DNA of 64,000 nt, taken from NCBI RefSeq assembly GCF_014650595.1, contig NZ_BMVG01000024.1:43275-107274 (forward strand). The letters run 5' to 3'. Origin of the DNA: Streptomyces alanosinicus. Lineage in GTDB: Bacteria > Actinomycetota > Actinomycetes > Streptomycetales > Streptomycetaceae. This document shows positions 44,271 through 52,284 of the stretch, piece by piece. Position 1 is the stretch's first letter; the number at the start of each line of letters is the position of its first letter. A program made the position numbers and the translations under genes. Under the pieces are notes generated by a model. That model did not search any database and was not told where the DNA came from. It saw only the letters and a list, made by a program, of their open reading frames with translations.

Positions 44271-44342
44271 GGCCCTGTCCGGCCGATCTTGCAGGGCGCC
44301 CGACGCCGCGCGCTGATCCGACAAGATCGACCGGACAGGGCC
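44271..44342. repeat. Long near-perfect inverted repeat, MITE-like
   Basis: Two 21-base arms (44271-44291 and 44322-44342) that start GGCCCTGTCCGG and differ by one base, separated by 30 bases. Flanked by cata and ctag. It lies immediately upstream of the IS5-type transposase gene. Its ends resemble inverted-repeat termini of IS elements, so it could be a MITE or a remnant of one IS end pair; a terminator is another reading. Confidence 0.6.
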
Positions 44343-44416
44343 CTAGTTGGCAGACGGGACAGGCACCGGTCCGGTGATCATGGAATTGCGACGCTCTGTG
44401 ATCACTGGGGAGACCT

Positions 44417-45259
44417 GTGCCTGTGCTGCCACCATGGCTGACCGAACCGCTCTGGGACCAATCCGCCGCCCTGCTGCCGAAGCGGCCCAAGTTCGACCCC
44501 GCCCACCCGCTGGGCTGCCACCGGCGCCGGATTGGCGACCGGATCGTCTTCGACAAGTTGCTACAAGTCCTTCGGTTCGGCTGCTCGTACGAAGCGATCG
44601 CGGACACCACCTGCTCGGCCAGCACGATCCGCAACCGCCGCGACGAGTGGATGCAGCTCGGGCTGTTCACCCGGCTGAAGCAGATCACCCTCGACGCCTA
44701 CGACCGCATCGTCGGCCTCGTCCTCGACCAGATCGCCGTGGACGGCGCTATCACCAAGGCCCCCGGCGGGGGTGAAGCGGCCGGACGCTCGCCCGTCGAC
44801 CGGGGCAAGCAGGGCATGAAACGCTCAGGCATCACCGACGGCTACGGCATCCCTCTTGGCCGCGTCCTGAGCGGCGCCAACTGCCACGACTCGCCACTTC
44901 TCGCACCAACTCTCGACATCCTGGTTGGACTTGGACCAGTGCCCGACGAGATCACCGTGCACCTCGACGCGGGCTACGACTCGGCCAAGTCGCGCGCCGT
45001 GCTCGGGGAACGGGGCCTGCGTGGCCGGATCGCCCACAAGGGAACCAAGGCACCAGTCCAGGCCACTCAGCGGTGGCATGTCGAGCGCACCCACGCCTGG
45101 CAGAACGCCTTCCACCGGCTGGCGCGCTGCTACGAACGGCGAATCAGCGTCATCGGAGCCTTCTTCGACCTCGCCGACACAATCATCACCGTCCGTAGCC
45201 TGATCCGCCGAGCCTGGACCACCCACCGTTGGGACACACGACCTCGCCGCCGACCATGA
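44417..45259 (+). CDS. IS5-family transposase
   Basis: A 280-residue DDE transposase of a Streptomyces IS5-like type. N-terminal DNA-binding part (LGCHRRRIGDRIVFDKLLQVLRFGCSYEAIADTTCSASTIRNRRDEW), then catalytic D in IAVDGAITKAPGGG, second D in VHLDAGYDSAKSR, and E in RWHVERTHAWQNAFHRLARCYERR. Family order D-D-E is complete and the frame is uninterrupted. GTG start at 44417. Left end probably lies at or near 44271, right end near 45290; inverted ends could not be matched by eye. Confidence 0.85.
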   Translation: MPVLPPWLTEPLWDQSAALLPKRPKFDPAHPLGCHRRRIGDRIVFDKLLQVLRFGCSYEAIADTTCSASTIRNRRDEWMQLGLFTRLKQITLDAYDRIVGLVLDQIAVDGAITKAPGGGEAAGRSPVDRGKQGMKRSGITDGYGIPLGRVLSGANCHDSPLLAPTLDILVGLGPVPDEITVHLDAGYDSAKSRAVLGERGLRGRIAHKGTKAPVQATQRWHVERTHAWQNAFHRLARCYERRISVIGAFFDLADTIITVRSLIRRAWTTHRWDTRPRRRP

Positions 45260-45302
45260 CCAGCCGCCAATCTGCGCTGGCTCTTAAGTGCCCAGCCCTT
45301 GG

Positions 45303-45782
45303 CTACGCAGGTACCAGGCCTCCCAGAACCTTGCGAAGAGCGGTACTCGCACCAGGCCCCGCTGTCGCCACCTGGCGCAGGTCGGTGCTCTTCATGTACC
45401 GGTAGCTCTGTGGAGGGTGGAAGGTCCCCGCTGCCCGCAGGGCACCGAGCGTCACCGGCTCGTCGAAGGAGACGGGGTCCTCCAGCGTGAGACCACTCGC
45501 CTGGGTGGCGCCGCTCATGTACGCGTCGTACTCGCGCCGGGTGATCCCCGTCTGGGTGCGGTGGGCGGACCACACCTCCTTCGGGGAGGCCACGTGGACC
45601 GAGGCGATGCGCGCCGCGCCCACCAGGGCCATGGTGGGCGCGGTCGCATACAGCAGAACCGGGGTTCCGGGAGGCGCGGCGACACGTTGGCGGCGGACTT
45701 CCACCGTCTTGCTGCCGGCCAGGATCGCGGTGGCGAAGCGCGGGTGGACGGACAGCAGCATCGCGCGTTCCGGATCGTTCAC
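45303..45782 (-). CDS. ASCH-domain (PUA-like) protein
   Basis: A 159-residue protein of the ASCH fold, used for binding RNA or modified nucleosides. The start MNDPERAMLLSVHPRFATAILAGSKTVEVRRQR fits the family (LSIHPxxAxxIxxGxKTxExRR) and PVLLYATAPTMALVGAARIASVHVASPKEVW is the following beta part. Start GTG 45782 overlaps the stop of the GNAT-PIN gene by 4 bases, so translation is coupled. Some ASCH enzymes remove acetyl groups from N4-acetylcytidine, which would make sense next to an acetyltransferase; that link is inference. Confidence 0.8.
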   Translation of the reverse strand: MNDPERAMLLSVHPRFATAILAGSKTVEVRRQRVAAPPGTPVLLYATAPTMALVGAARIASVHVASPKEVWSAHRTQTGITRREYDAYMSGATQASGLTLEDPVSFDEPVTLGALRAAGTFHPPQSYRYMKSTDLRQVATAGPGASTALRKVLGGLVPA

Positions 45783-47845
45783 GTCGTTCGGTGCCCCTCT
45801 TGGTAGACCGCCTGGAACAGCTCGTTACTGATCTTCGACAGCGAGATCAGCAGGTTCGACGACCACGGTAGTCCCAGCCCCCTGGCCAGCGAGGTCAATC
45901 GCCGCAGCGTCACCGGCCTGGGGAAGATCTCGGTGTCCGAGAACCTCAGCGCCATGGCGCGGCCGGAGCTGTCGGCGGCTTCTCGTACCTCGACTCGACC
46001 ATATACGCCTAGATGTTCGAATTTCGAGAAGAGGGTGTCGGGTGTGTCGATCAGCACCTCGTCCAGGCGTGAACTGCCCACCACCATCTGGCCTTCGCCC
46101 GGGGAGCTGCCCTCGCTGACGTACCAGAGCAGGCGAGCCGGGACGCTCTCCCCGCGGTGGCCCGAGGAACGGTAATAGACGTGCTCCCTGCTGATGCCCA
46201 GGGCGTCACTGCGCGGAATGAGCGTGGCGGGGACGTTGAACAGCTCGGTCGACCAGCGCGGCTTGATGGGCACCAGGAAGGACGGCAGCTCGGAGTCCAT
46301 GACCTTCGCCGGCCACCATGCCCGCTCCACCACAGCGGCCACTTCGGCGGACATGCCTAACCGGAGCGTCGTCGTTTCCTCGGTCAGCTCGCGGGCCAGG
46401 CCGCCGGCCACCGCCTCCACCTCGGCGGCTGAGCCGCACACGTTCACGAGGAGAGCGACGAGGCTGCCGTCGTGCTCGAAGAACCCGTCGTCCGCTGCCG
46501 CGGACTTGGCGGTCTCGGAGGGACGTGGATCGCTGATGCGGATGATCTCTGCGCCGCAGTCCCGGCCGAGCCGCTTGATCAGGAAGAGGAGTTGCCGGGC
46601 CAGAGTCTCTTCCAATGGATGGCTGGCCGTGCGTAGGACGGGGACAACCAAGGTTCGCCCGTCCAGCGCCCATGCGTAGAGGGCGATCGGGCGGCCCTGG
46701 CCGTCCCTGAGTAGTTCGCGGCGCCACGCGACCGCGCCCCCGTTCAGCGACCGCAGGCGCTCGGCGAATGCCGAGCCGTCGTCGCCACCCGTCTGATGGA
46801 AGAAGGCGACCAGTTCGTTCTCCGCGCCTGGTGCTACCTCGCCGGACCGGAACTCCGTCCCCATCAGATCCGCCGGCCGGTACACCTGAGCCTGTCGCAG
46901 CTCGTCGACGTGCAGCGTCACGGTGGAAGGCGAGACAACCCGAACGCGGGCGATCTCCCAGGCCACGTCAGCCAGTCGGGACAGCAGCGGATCGCGGGTC
47001 GCCAGGACTTGCAGACCGGCGCATGAGGTCTCGGCCACGTACCGCAGGCGGAGCCGAAGCTCAGCGTCGACGGTCACTTCGGGGATGGCCTGTGTGACGG
47101 CCACGAGCAGTTCACTGCTTCGCTCGTCCACGGCCGCCGAGTCAGGGGAGAGCTTACGCAGGCCGGTCAGAGCGGCCCGCTGATGCTGCCGCTCAGACGT
47201 GTGTGCGAGGTCACGGATCTGATGGACCAGTTGGGGCGTGTAGGCGAGTTCGACGAGATCCGCCATCCAGCCGGCTTCCAGCGCGCGGGACTCCTCCGCG
47301 TCGGCCGTGTCAGCGAGGCCACGCAGATCGGCGAACACTCCATGGTCGACCGTCACCACCAGGAGTGCGTCGCTCTCCATCTCCGTGAACAGGTCCGGAT
47401 GGCCGAGGTCCAACCACCATCCGTCCAGGATCTCGCCGTCACGGCCCCGCCCTCGGACCTCGCCGTCCGGGACGAATCCCAGACTCCTCCACATACCGCT
47501 CAGGTCGTAGTCACGCCGGCACTTGGCCTTGATCCCGAGTCGTTGCGGATACTGCTCCTTGATGCCCTCCACCAGCTGCCGACCGATTCCCCGACCGCGC
47601 TGTTCCTCCGCCACGCACAGGTGCGCCAGCCGGATGCGCGCGCTCCTCTTCGGGAGTCCGAACAGCGCGTAGCCGATCACCTCATCCTCTTCGACGGCGG
47701 CCAGAAGGCCGCCGTCCTCGGCTGCCTTGCGGTAGGCGGGAGGCGTCAGAAGCCCCAGTGTCTTGGTGTAACGATCGCCCAGGGCTATGGCCTTGTCGAT
47801 CAGCTCGTCCTGCGCAGGCGAAACGGACACTAACTTGATCGCCAT
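45779..47845 (-). CDS. GNAT acetyltransferase-PIN domain fusion protein
   Basis: A 688-residue protein from ATG 47845, preceded by GGAGGGGGA. Residues 1-150 form a GNAT domain: LLAAVEEDEVIGYALF, LCVAEEQRGRGIGRQLVEGIKEQ (acetyl-CoA loop). Residues 155-330 resemble a PIN nuclease: LLVVTVDHGVFADLRG, VDAELRLRLRYVAETSCAGLQVLATRDPLL, VVSPSTVTLHVDELRQAQVYRPADLMGTEF. The canonical Glu after the first strand is not evident. A C-terminal domain of about 350 residues (ALYAWALDGRTLVVPVLRTASHPLEETLARQLLFLIKRL) is unassigned. Codon 5 is TTA (47831-47833), so expression may depend on the bldA tRNA. It forms an operon with the ASCH gene. Confidence 0.82.
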   Translation of the reverse strand: MAIKLVSVSPAQDELIDKAIALGDRYTKTLGLLTPPAYRKAAEDGGLLAAVEEDEVIGYALFGLPKRSARIRLAHLCVAEEQRGRGIGRQLVEGIKEQYPQRLGIKAKCRRDYDLSGMWRSLGFVPDGEVRGRGRDGEILDGWWLDLGHPDLFTEMESDALLVVTVDHGVFADLRGLADTADAEESRALEAGWMADLVELAYTPQLVHQIRDLAHTSERQHQRAALTGLRKLSPDSAAVDERSSELLVAVTQAIPEVTVDAELRLRLRYVAETSCAGLQVLATRDPLLSRLADVAWEIARVRVVSPSTVTLHVDELRQAQVYRPADLMGTEFRSGEVAPGAENELVAFFHQTGGDDGSAFAERLRSLNGGAVAWRRELLRDGQGRPIALYAWALDGRTLVVPVLRTASHPLEETLARQLLFLIKRLGRDCGAEIIRISDPRPSETAKSAAADDGFFEHDGSLVALLVNVCGSAAEVEAVAGGLARELTEETTTLRLGMSAEVAAVVERAWWPAKVMDSELPSFLVPIKPRWSTELFNVPATLIPRSDALGISREHVYYRSSGHRGESVPARLLWYVSEGSSPGEGQMVVGSSRLDEVLIDTPDTLFSKFEHLGVYGRVEVREAADSSGRAMALRFSDTEIFPRPVTLRRLTSLARGLGLPWSSNLLISLSKISNELFQAVYQEGHRTT

Positions 47846-47929
47846 TGCTCCCCCTCCGGTTGGGCCGGTCACGGCCGACCGCAACTCCCCTGTCAGTACA
47901 TCCGGGCATCCAGGGAAAGCTGATCTCAA

Positions 47930-48256
47930 TCACTTGCCTTCCCTCAAGGGGGCATGAGGGGGCGCACGGTGCTCGAAGACTTGCCTGACGGTGGCGGTGG
48001 GGCGCTCGTCGGCCTCCTCCTTGCCGGCGCCCTTGATGCGGCACGGGTTGGTTCGCAGGAGGTCGTCGTCGACCGCTGTCTGAAGGATGGCCTTCCGCAG
48101 CCGGTACGACTTGGCGACCGTGGTGGCGCCGGTCGCCTTCAGGCGCTCCGCTCGCCACGTGCGGACGGAGGGCGGGGTGATCTCGTCCAGATCCTTGCCG
48201 CCGAAGCCAAGCCGTCCGCTATCAGGGGCGCCGTGGTTGGCACGCACGGTCACCAC
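47930..48256 (-). pseudogene. Tyrosine integrase fragment
   Basis: About 80 residues of an integrase core-binding domain survive: KDLDEITPPSVRTWRAERLKATGATTVAKSYRLRKAILQTAVDDDLLRTNPCRIKGAGKEEADERP. The catalytic domain (Arg-His-Arg-Tyr) is absent; the last 15 residues, EHRAPPHAPLREGK, are out of frame with the family. The gene direction is toward the tRNA, as expected for a tRNA-targeting element. Confidence 0.8.
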
Positions 48257-48334
48257 GGCGACTCAGCAGATCCGTCCTTGCCGGGCGGGCATGCAGGTTT
48301 CTTCCATGGCAGCGGACGGTTGTCTCGCCGTTCC

Positions 48335-48625
48335 TCACAGGACTTCGATGGATGTGGAAGGCGAGATGCGATCGCCTACCGTGAACTCCACGCTGGTCAG
48401 GCCCGGGGGCGTGTCGTCGGAGGCGCTCACGCAGACCCACATCACCGACCGTGATCCGGCCACGGGAATGTGCAGGTCGACCTCGGAGAAGGCCAGGGAC
48501 TGGCCGTCCTGGGAAATGCTGCCCATGTACACGGCGGGGTCGCCGACGCCGTCCCAGACCGTCAGCTGGTGATCGGGGTTGACCTGAGTGCCGAACCGCA
48601 TACCCGCATCGGCCGGCAGAGCCAC
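48335..48625 (-). CDS. Hypothetical beta-rich protein, intact duplicate
   Basis: A 96-residue frame. It begins MALPADAGMRFGTQVNPDHQLTVWDGVGDPAVYMGSISQDGQSLAFSEVDLHIP and ends SVEFTVGDRISPSTSIEVL. Alternating hydrophobic residues suggest a beta-sandwich. A second, frameshifted copy lies directly upstream at 48640-48910. I know no family. The shared core (FGTxxxxDxQLTV, YxGSxSxDGxSLxFSxVDL, VMWVxVSAS) shows a real past coding sequence. Confidence 0.5.
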   Translation of the reverse strand: MALPADAGMRFGTQVNPDHQLTVWDGVGDPAVYMGSISQDGQSLAFSEVDLHIPVAGSRSVMWVCVSASDDTPPGLTSVEFTVGDRISPSTSIEVL

Positions 48626-48639
48626 GGCAACCGATACAC

Positions 48640-48910
48640 GGTGAAGGCCGAAGTGATGACGATCGTTGTGGAGGGCGAGGGCTTTCCTCCTACGGTGAAG
48701 GTCAGGCTGGTCGAGCCGAGGGGGTCTCGTGGCTGGCGCTCACGGCGACCCACATCACGGTCGTTCCCGGCAATTCCAGGTCCACGTCCGAGAAGACGAG
48801 CGAGGCCCCGTCCTCCGACAGACTGCCCCTGTACCGGGTGGTTTCGTGGTCGGCGTTCAGGACGGTCAGCTGGTAGTCGGCCGAGCGTGTGCGTGCCGAA
48901 CAGCAGACCG
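48640..48910 (-). pseudogene. Frameshifted duplicate of the preceding hypothetical gene
   Basis: Three segments on the minus strand align with 48335-48625. First, VSRGLLFGTHT lies in one frame. Then DYQLTVLNADHETTRYRGSLSEDGASLVFSDVDLELP and VMWVAVSASHETP lie in a second frame with a stop at 48702-48704. Finally STSLTFTVGGKPSPSTTI is back in the first frame. The order of matches is the same as in the intact copy, so the two shifts compensate. Tandem duplication followed by decay fits best; assembly errors are possible. Confidence 0.6.
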
Positions 48911-49254
48911 CGGCTCACGGGATCGTGGAACCTGCACTCAGGGCCGGCCTCAACGCCGCGGCAATCGGCATCCTGATCTCCCTCGGCCGGGACGTGCCGG
49001 CCCACGCCTGGGAGCCGGCCGACGAGGCGCTGGGCAAGCACGAGTAAGGAACGGTCGTCGCCGGAGGTGCCGTCTTGGCCGCCGACCTGGCCATCGGGCC
49101 GGCCGGACTCGTGCACCACGACGTCCGGATCGCCCGCCGTCGCACCGGCCTACGGGACCCGGTGCCGTCGCTTCCGTTCGTAGCCGACGCTTTCGTCCCC
49201 AGCCCGTTCGGAGCCGCACACACCCGGACGGTCTCGCCGCCCCCGGAGCGGTGA
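48877..49254 (+). pseudogene. Decayed plus-strand coding remnant
   Basis: One frame with Streptomyces codon bias reads AEQQTAAHGIVEPALRAGLNAAAIGILISLGRDVPAHAWEPADEALGKHE, then TAA at 49045, then continues in the same frame with GTVVAGGAVLAADLAIGPAGLVHHDVRIARRR to a stop at 49252. A TAC to TAA change could account for the break. No start codon stands out and no family is recognised. Confidence 0.35.
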
Positions 49255-49324
49255 ACAACTTCGCTCCCCTATGCGGAAGTTGCTGTGACCGCCGCGGGTA
49301 ATCGACCACCCGGAGGGATGCAAC

Positions 49325-49929
49325 ATGACCTCGCCCCTCACGCGCTTCAGGCGAGCCGCCGTCTGCGCGGCCACCGCGACGGTGGCGCTGGTCACAGCGA
49401 TGGCACCCGTTGCCGGCGCCGCGCCCGCCCATGCGCCGCGCGCTGCGGCGGCGGCCGCGCCGACGACGGCGTGCGTCAGCACGTTCCCGCTGTACTCGGA
49501 CGGCCGCTGGACCGCACCGAAGCCCGGTTCTGTCCGGCGACCGACGACGCCCAGATCCATCCCGTCCTCGAACACTCCGAGTGCCAGCACTACGGGGAGC
49601 GGCACGGCACGGATGTGCTCGACAACAGCAGGTCCGGCAGCGGCGGCCCGTCCGGCGCGATCGAAGGCAGCTTCGTTTCCTGTTCGGGCCCCGGGACGCT
49701 CTCAGAGCCCGGTACGTCCCGACTGGCTGCGGCTGACAAGGAGTACGACGTGACAGGGAGCACCGAGCTGGAGTCTGCCTCTTGGAGCATCCCGGCGAGA
49801 TCCAAGAGGCAGGCCCCAGGCCGTTTCCCGAGGACATCTCGCGGAACCCTCGACAGCGTTGCGCGTGCCCCGGCCGCCGCGCCTCCCCCCGTGCCCCTGC
49901 CTCTACTCTTGTCCCCGGCCAGGTCGTGA
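49325..49929 (+). pseudogene. Secreted protein gene with probable frameshift
   Basis: Starts MTSPLTRFRRAAVCAATATV with a clear signal peptide (cut near AAPAHA) and TTACVSTFPLYSDGRWTAPKPG. Codon bias then switches to the next frame near 49530, which reads FCPATDDAQIHPVLEHSECQHYGERHGTDVLDN and IEGSFVSCSGPGTLSEP. The shifted frame continues to a stop at 49927-49929. Either a one-base frameshift in an originally longer secreted protein or an assembly error. Family not recognised; several Cys suggest disulphides. Confidence 0.45.
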
Positions 49930-49960
49930 ACTGGCGACCAGTTACGGAACGGAGCGCACG

Positions 49961-51844
49961 GTGTCGGCGGGGGAAACGAACGGCGGAGATCTGGTCGGCA
50001 AGGTACTGGGCGGGCGTTACCGGGTGACTGCGATGGTCGGTCGCGGTGGTATGGGCGTGGTCGGCCGGGCGGTGGACGAGCTGCTCAACCGGGAGGTCGC
50101 CGTCAAGGTCCTGCGGGCCTACACCGACGCCTCCGCAACCGAACTGGCCGATCTGCGGGCCCGGATGCAGCGGGAGGCGCAGGCCGCTGCCCGTATCCGG
50201 CACAGTGGTGTGGTCACCGTGCACGACGTGACCGAGGAGCAGGGTCTGCCGGTCATCGTCATGGAACTCGTCGACGGGCCCTCGCTCGACGATGTGCTGA
50301 CGGAGCGCGGAACGCTGGAGCCGCGCGAGGCCGCAGCGATCGGCGCCAAGTTGATGGACGCGCTCGACGCCGCGCATCGGGCCGGGGTACTGCACCGGGA
50401 CGTCAAGCCGGGAAACGTGCTGTTGGAGCGATGGAGGCACCTCCCAGGCCGTTCAGGCTCCGAGGGAGGCCGGGTCGTGCTCACCGACTTCGGCATCGCC
50501 AGCATGGAAGCGTCCGACGGCGACGCCATGGCCAAGCTGACCCAGAGCGGTCAGATCGTCGGCTCCCTCGATTATCTGCCGCCGGAGCGCGCGCAGGGCA
50601 GGGAGCCCGGTCCCGCGTCGGACATCTGGTCGCTGGGCATGACGCTGTACGCGGCAGTGGAGGGCAGTTCGCCGTTCCGCCGCACGTCCGCGTGGTCCAC
50701 GCTGGCGGCGATCGTCACCGAGCCGCTGCCGGAGCCCCAACTCGCCGGACCGCTCACGGCGGTGCTGCAGGCACTGATGGCGAAGGAGCCGGAGAACCGG
50801 CCCACCGCCGACCAGGCGCGCGAGATGCTGGAGCGGGTGGCATCGGGCAGCCCGGCGAACCTCGCGTCGCCGGCCCCCGTACGTACGGCGACGGAGGCCG
50901 CCGTCCCGTTGCCGCCGCCCGGGTTCGGTCCCGTGCTGTTCCACCAGGCTTCCCCGCAGCCACCGCACACCGGCTACCCGCCGGCCGGCCTGCCGCCCAC
51001 GGTTCCGCAGATCGGCGCACCGGCTGCGGCGCCGCGCACGGCCGGCCGCGGCGCCGCGGCCGGCCGTGCGCGGCGCCGCAGCCGTTCCGTCGTCGTGGCG
51101 GCAGCCGCCGCCGTCGTGCTCGCCGGAGGCGGCGTCGCCTACGCGGTGATGAACTGGCCCGGTGGCTCGGACGGTGACGGGACGCAGGCGACGGGGCCCG
51201 GGGTCGGTGCTGCGGGGGGCAGCGGTCGGCCGAGCGACGGCGACGAGATCTCCGGCATGAACCCGCCGAACGCCTCGTCGTCCGCGAGCTCCCACGGGAA
51301 GCCGTCGGGCGCGCCCTCACAGCGGCCGGACGACGGCGGCAAGGACGGCAAAGCGAGCCCCACGACGACGCCGGGCAGCGATGGTGACGGTGGGGCCCCG
51401 CGGTCGTCGGCCTCTACGACGGCTGACGCCGGCGCCGTCTACCTCAGCAACGACTACAGCGCGCTCTGCGCCGGTGCGGGCAGCAGCACCACCAACGGTG
51501 CGAAGGTCATCCAGTGGGGATGCACCAGCGCCCAGGACGAACGGTGGGTGTTCGAGGCCACCACCGACTCCAACGGCAAGCGCGCCTACTTCCTGCGGAA
51601 CGCGTACTCGGGCAAGTGCATGGGCCCCGCGTCGAGCCTCGCCAGCGGGGCGGGCATCGTGCAGTACACGTGCAACGGCGCGGTCGACCAGAAGTGGTGG
51701 TACGACTCGGGCACGCGTGCAGTGCGCAACGTCTACTCCGGCAAGTGCCTCGGCCTCGGTTCCAAGGCGACCAAGGGGTCCCAGCTGATCCAGTGGACCT
51801 GCAACGGGGCACAGGACGAGAAGTGGTCCAAGACGGCGCGCTGA
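49961..51844 (+). CDS. Membrane Ser/Thr protein kinase with ricin-type lectin domain
   Basis: A 627-residue Hanks-type kinase. GTG 49961 preceded by GGAG. Kinase domain at residues 13-270: VGRGGMGVVGRAVD (P-loop), VAVKVLR, HRDVKPGNVLL, LTDFGIAS and SLDYLPPERAQG; all catalytic residues are present. A Pro/Ala-rich linker follows, then a single helix (VVVAAAAAVVLAGGGVAYAVM) and an extracellular part with an acidic linker and a C-terminal ricin B-type beta-trefoil with repeats (AYSGKCMGPAS, QYTCNGAVDQKW, VYSGKCLGLGS, QWTCNGAQDEKW). The lectin probably senses wall or host sugars. A perfect 64-bp palindrome sits in the linker. Confidence 0.9.
   Translation: MSAGETNGGDLVGKVLGGRYRVTAMVGRGGMGVVGRAVDELLNREVAVKVLRAYTDASATELADLRARMQREAQAAARIRHSGVVTVHDVTEEQGLPVIVMELVDGPSLDDVLTERGTLEPREAAAIGAKLMDALDAAHRAGVLHRDVKPGNVLLERWRHLPGRSGSEGGRVVLTDFGIASMEASDGDAMAKLTQSGQIVGSLDYLPPERAQGREPGPASDIWSLGMTLYAAVEGSSPFRRTSAWSTLAAIVTEPLPEPQLAGPLTAVLQALMAKEPENRPTADQAREMLERVASGSPANLASPAPVRTATEAAVPLPPPGFGPVLFHQASPQPPHTGYPPAGLPPTVPQIGAPAAAPRTAGRGAAAGRARRRSRSVVVAAAAAVVLAGGGVAYAVMNWPGGSDGDGTQATGPGVGAAGGSGRPSDGDEISGMNPPNASSSASSHGKPSGAPSQRPDDGGKDGKASPTTTPGSDGDGGAPRSSASTTADAGAVYLSNDYSALCAGAGSSTTNGAKVIQWGCTSAQDERWVFEATTDSNGKRAYFLRNAYSGKCMGPASSLASGAGIVQYTCNGAVDQKWWYDSGTRAVRNVYSGKCLGLGSKATKGSQLIQWTCNGAQDEKWSKTAR
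51021..51084. repeat. Perfect 64-bp palindrome inside the kinase gene
   Basis: The sequence equals its own reverse complement over 64 bases, with two 32-base arms and no spacer, centred between 51052 and 51053. Pairing ends because C at 51020 faces T at 51085. It encodes the linker PAAAPRTAGRGAAAGRARRRSR before the membrane helix. Confidence 0.92.
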
Positions 51845-51849
51845 GCCGA

Positions 51850-51870
51850 GGGGGCGACTGCTCTCGCCCC
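51850..51870 (+). terminator. Hairpin after kinase gene
   Basis: GGGGCGA-CTGCTC-TCGCCCC, 7-base stem, 6 bases after the stop. Moderate terminator candidate. Confidence 0.6.
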
Positions 51871-52250
51871 AACACCAGGGACGATGGCCCGGACACGGCC
51901 CAGATGTATGAAGACCTCGTGTCATGTGGTGAGGGGTGAGCCTGCCTGTGTGGTGAGAAGTGCTAGTTGGTGCAGGCGCTGGTAGTACCGGAGCTGTGGT
52001 CAACGTTTCCACAGGTCACAGCCTTGATCGGGGAAAACTCCTCAAGCGGGTGTCGAGGTGGGAACTCTGCCGAGGCATTTGATGATGAAGGCAGCGCAGG
52101 AGGATCTTCGACGACTCCGCACCGGCCTGACTGCTCCGCTCGACCGAACGTGACCGCCCCTGGCCCACCGGTGCGAACCCAGCTCTCGCAGCCGTATTGA
52201 AGGGCGACGTATCCGCAGGTCAGAGCCGGTACAGCCATTCAAGCGCCGTC

Positions 52251-52284
52251 GCTTCCCAAGCGGAGATCGCGAGTTCGATTCTCG
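52251..52284. repeat. Candidate attR: fragment of tRNA-Gly 3' half
   Basis: 34 bases match 42499-42532 with two mismatches, including the anticodon loop TTCCCAA and the T-arm GCGAGTTCGATTCTCG. The 5' half of a tRNA is absent upstream, so this is not a functional tRNA gene. Confidence 0.65.

Larger units (their letters stand above)
42499..52284. mobile_element. Probable decayed integrative element at tRNA-Gly
   Basis: Bounded by the 34-base repeat of the tRNA 3' half. Inside are a transposase, an integrase fragment (47930-48256) pointing toward the tRNA, the GNAT-PIN/ASCH operon, decayed and duplicated small genes and a kinase. A complete integrase, replication or transfer module is not seen, so the element is defective. 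The frequent frameshifts and stops within 48-50 kb support decay. Confidence 0.6.

Noticed and set aside
51963..52238. A minus-strand cysteine-containing protein after the kinase
   Set aside because: Weak codon bias, no ribosome site and no recognisable family; probably non-coding.
44217..52284. A plasmid, phage or conjugative element with replication genes
   Set aside because: No replication, transfer or structural genes can be found; only a partial integrase remains.
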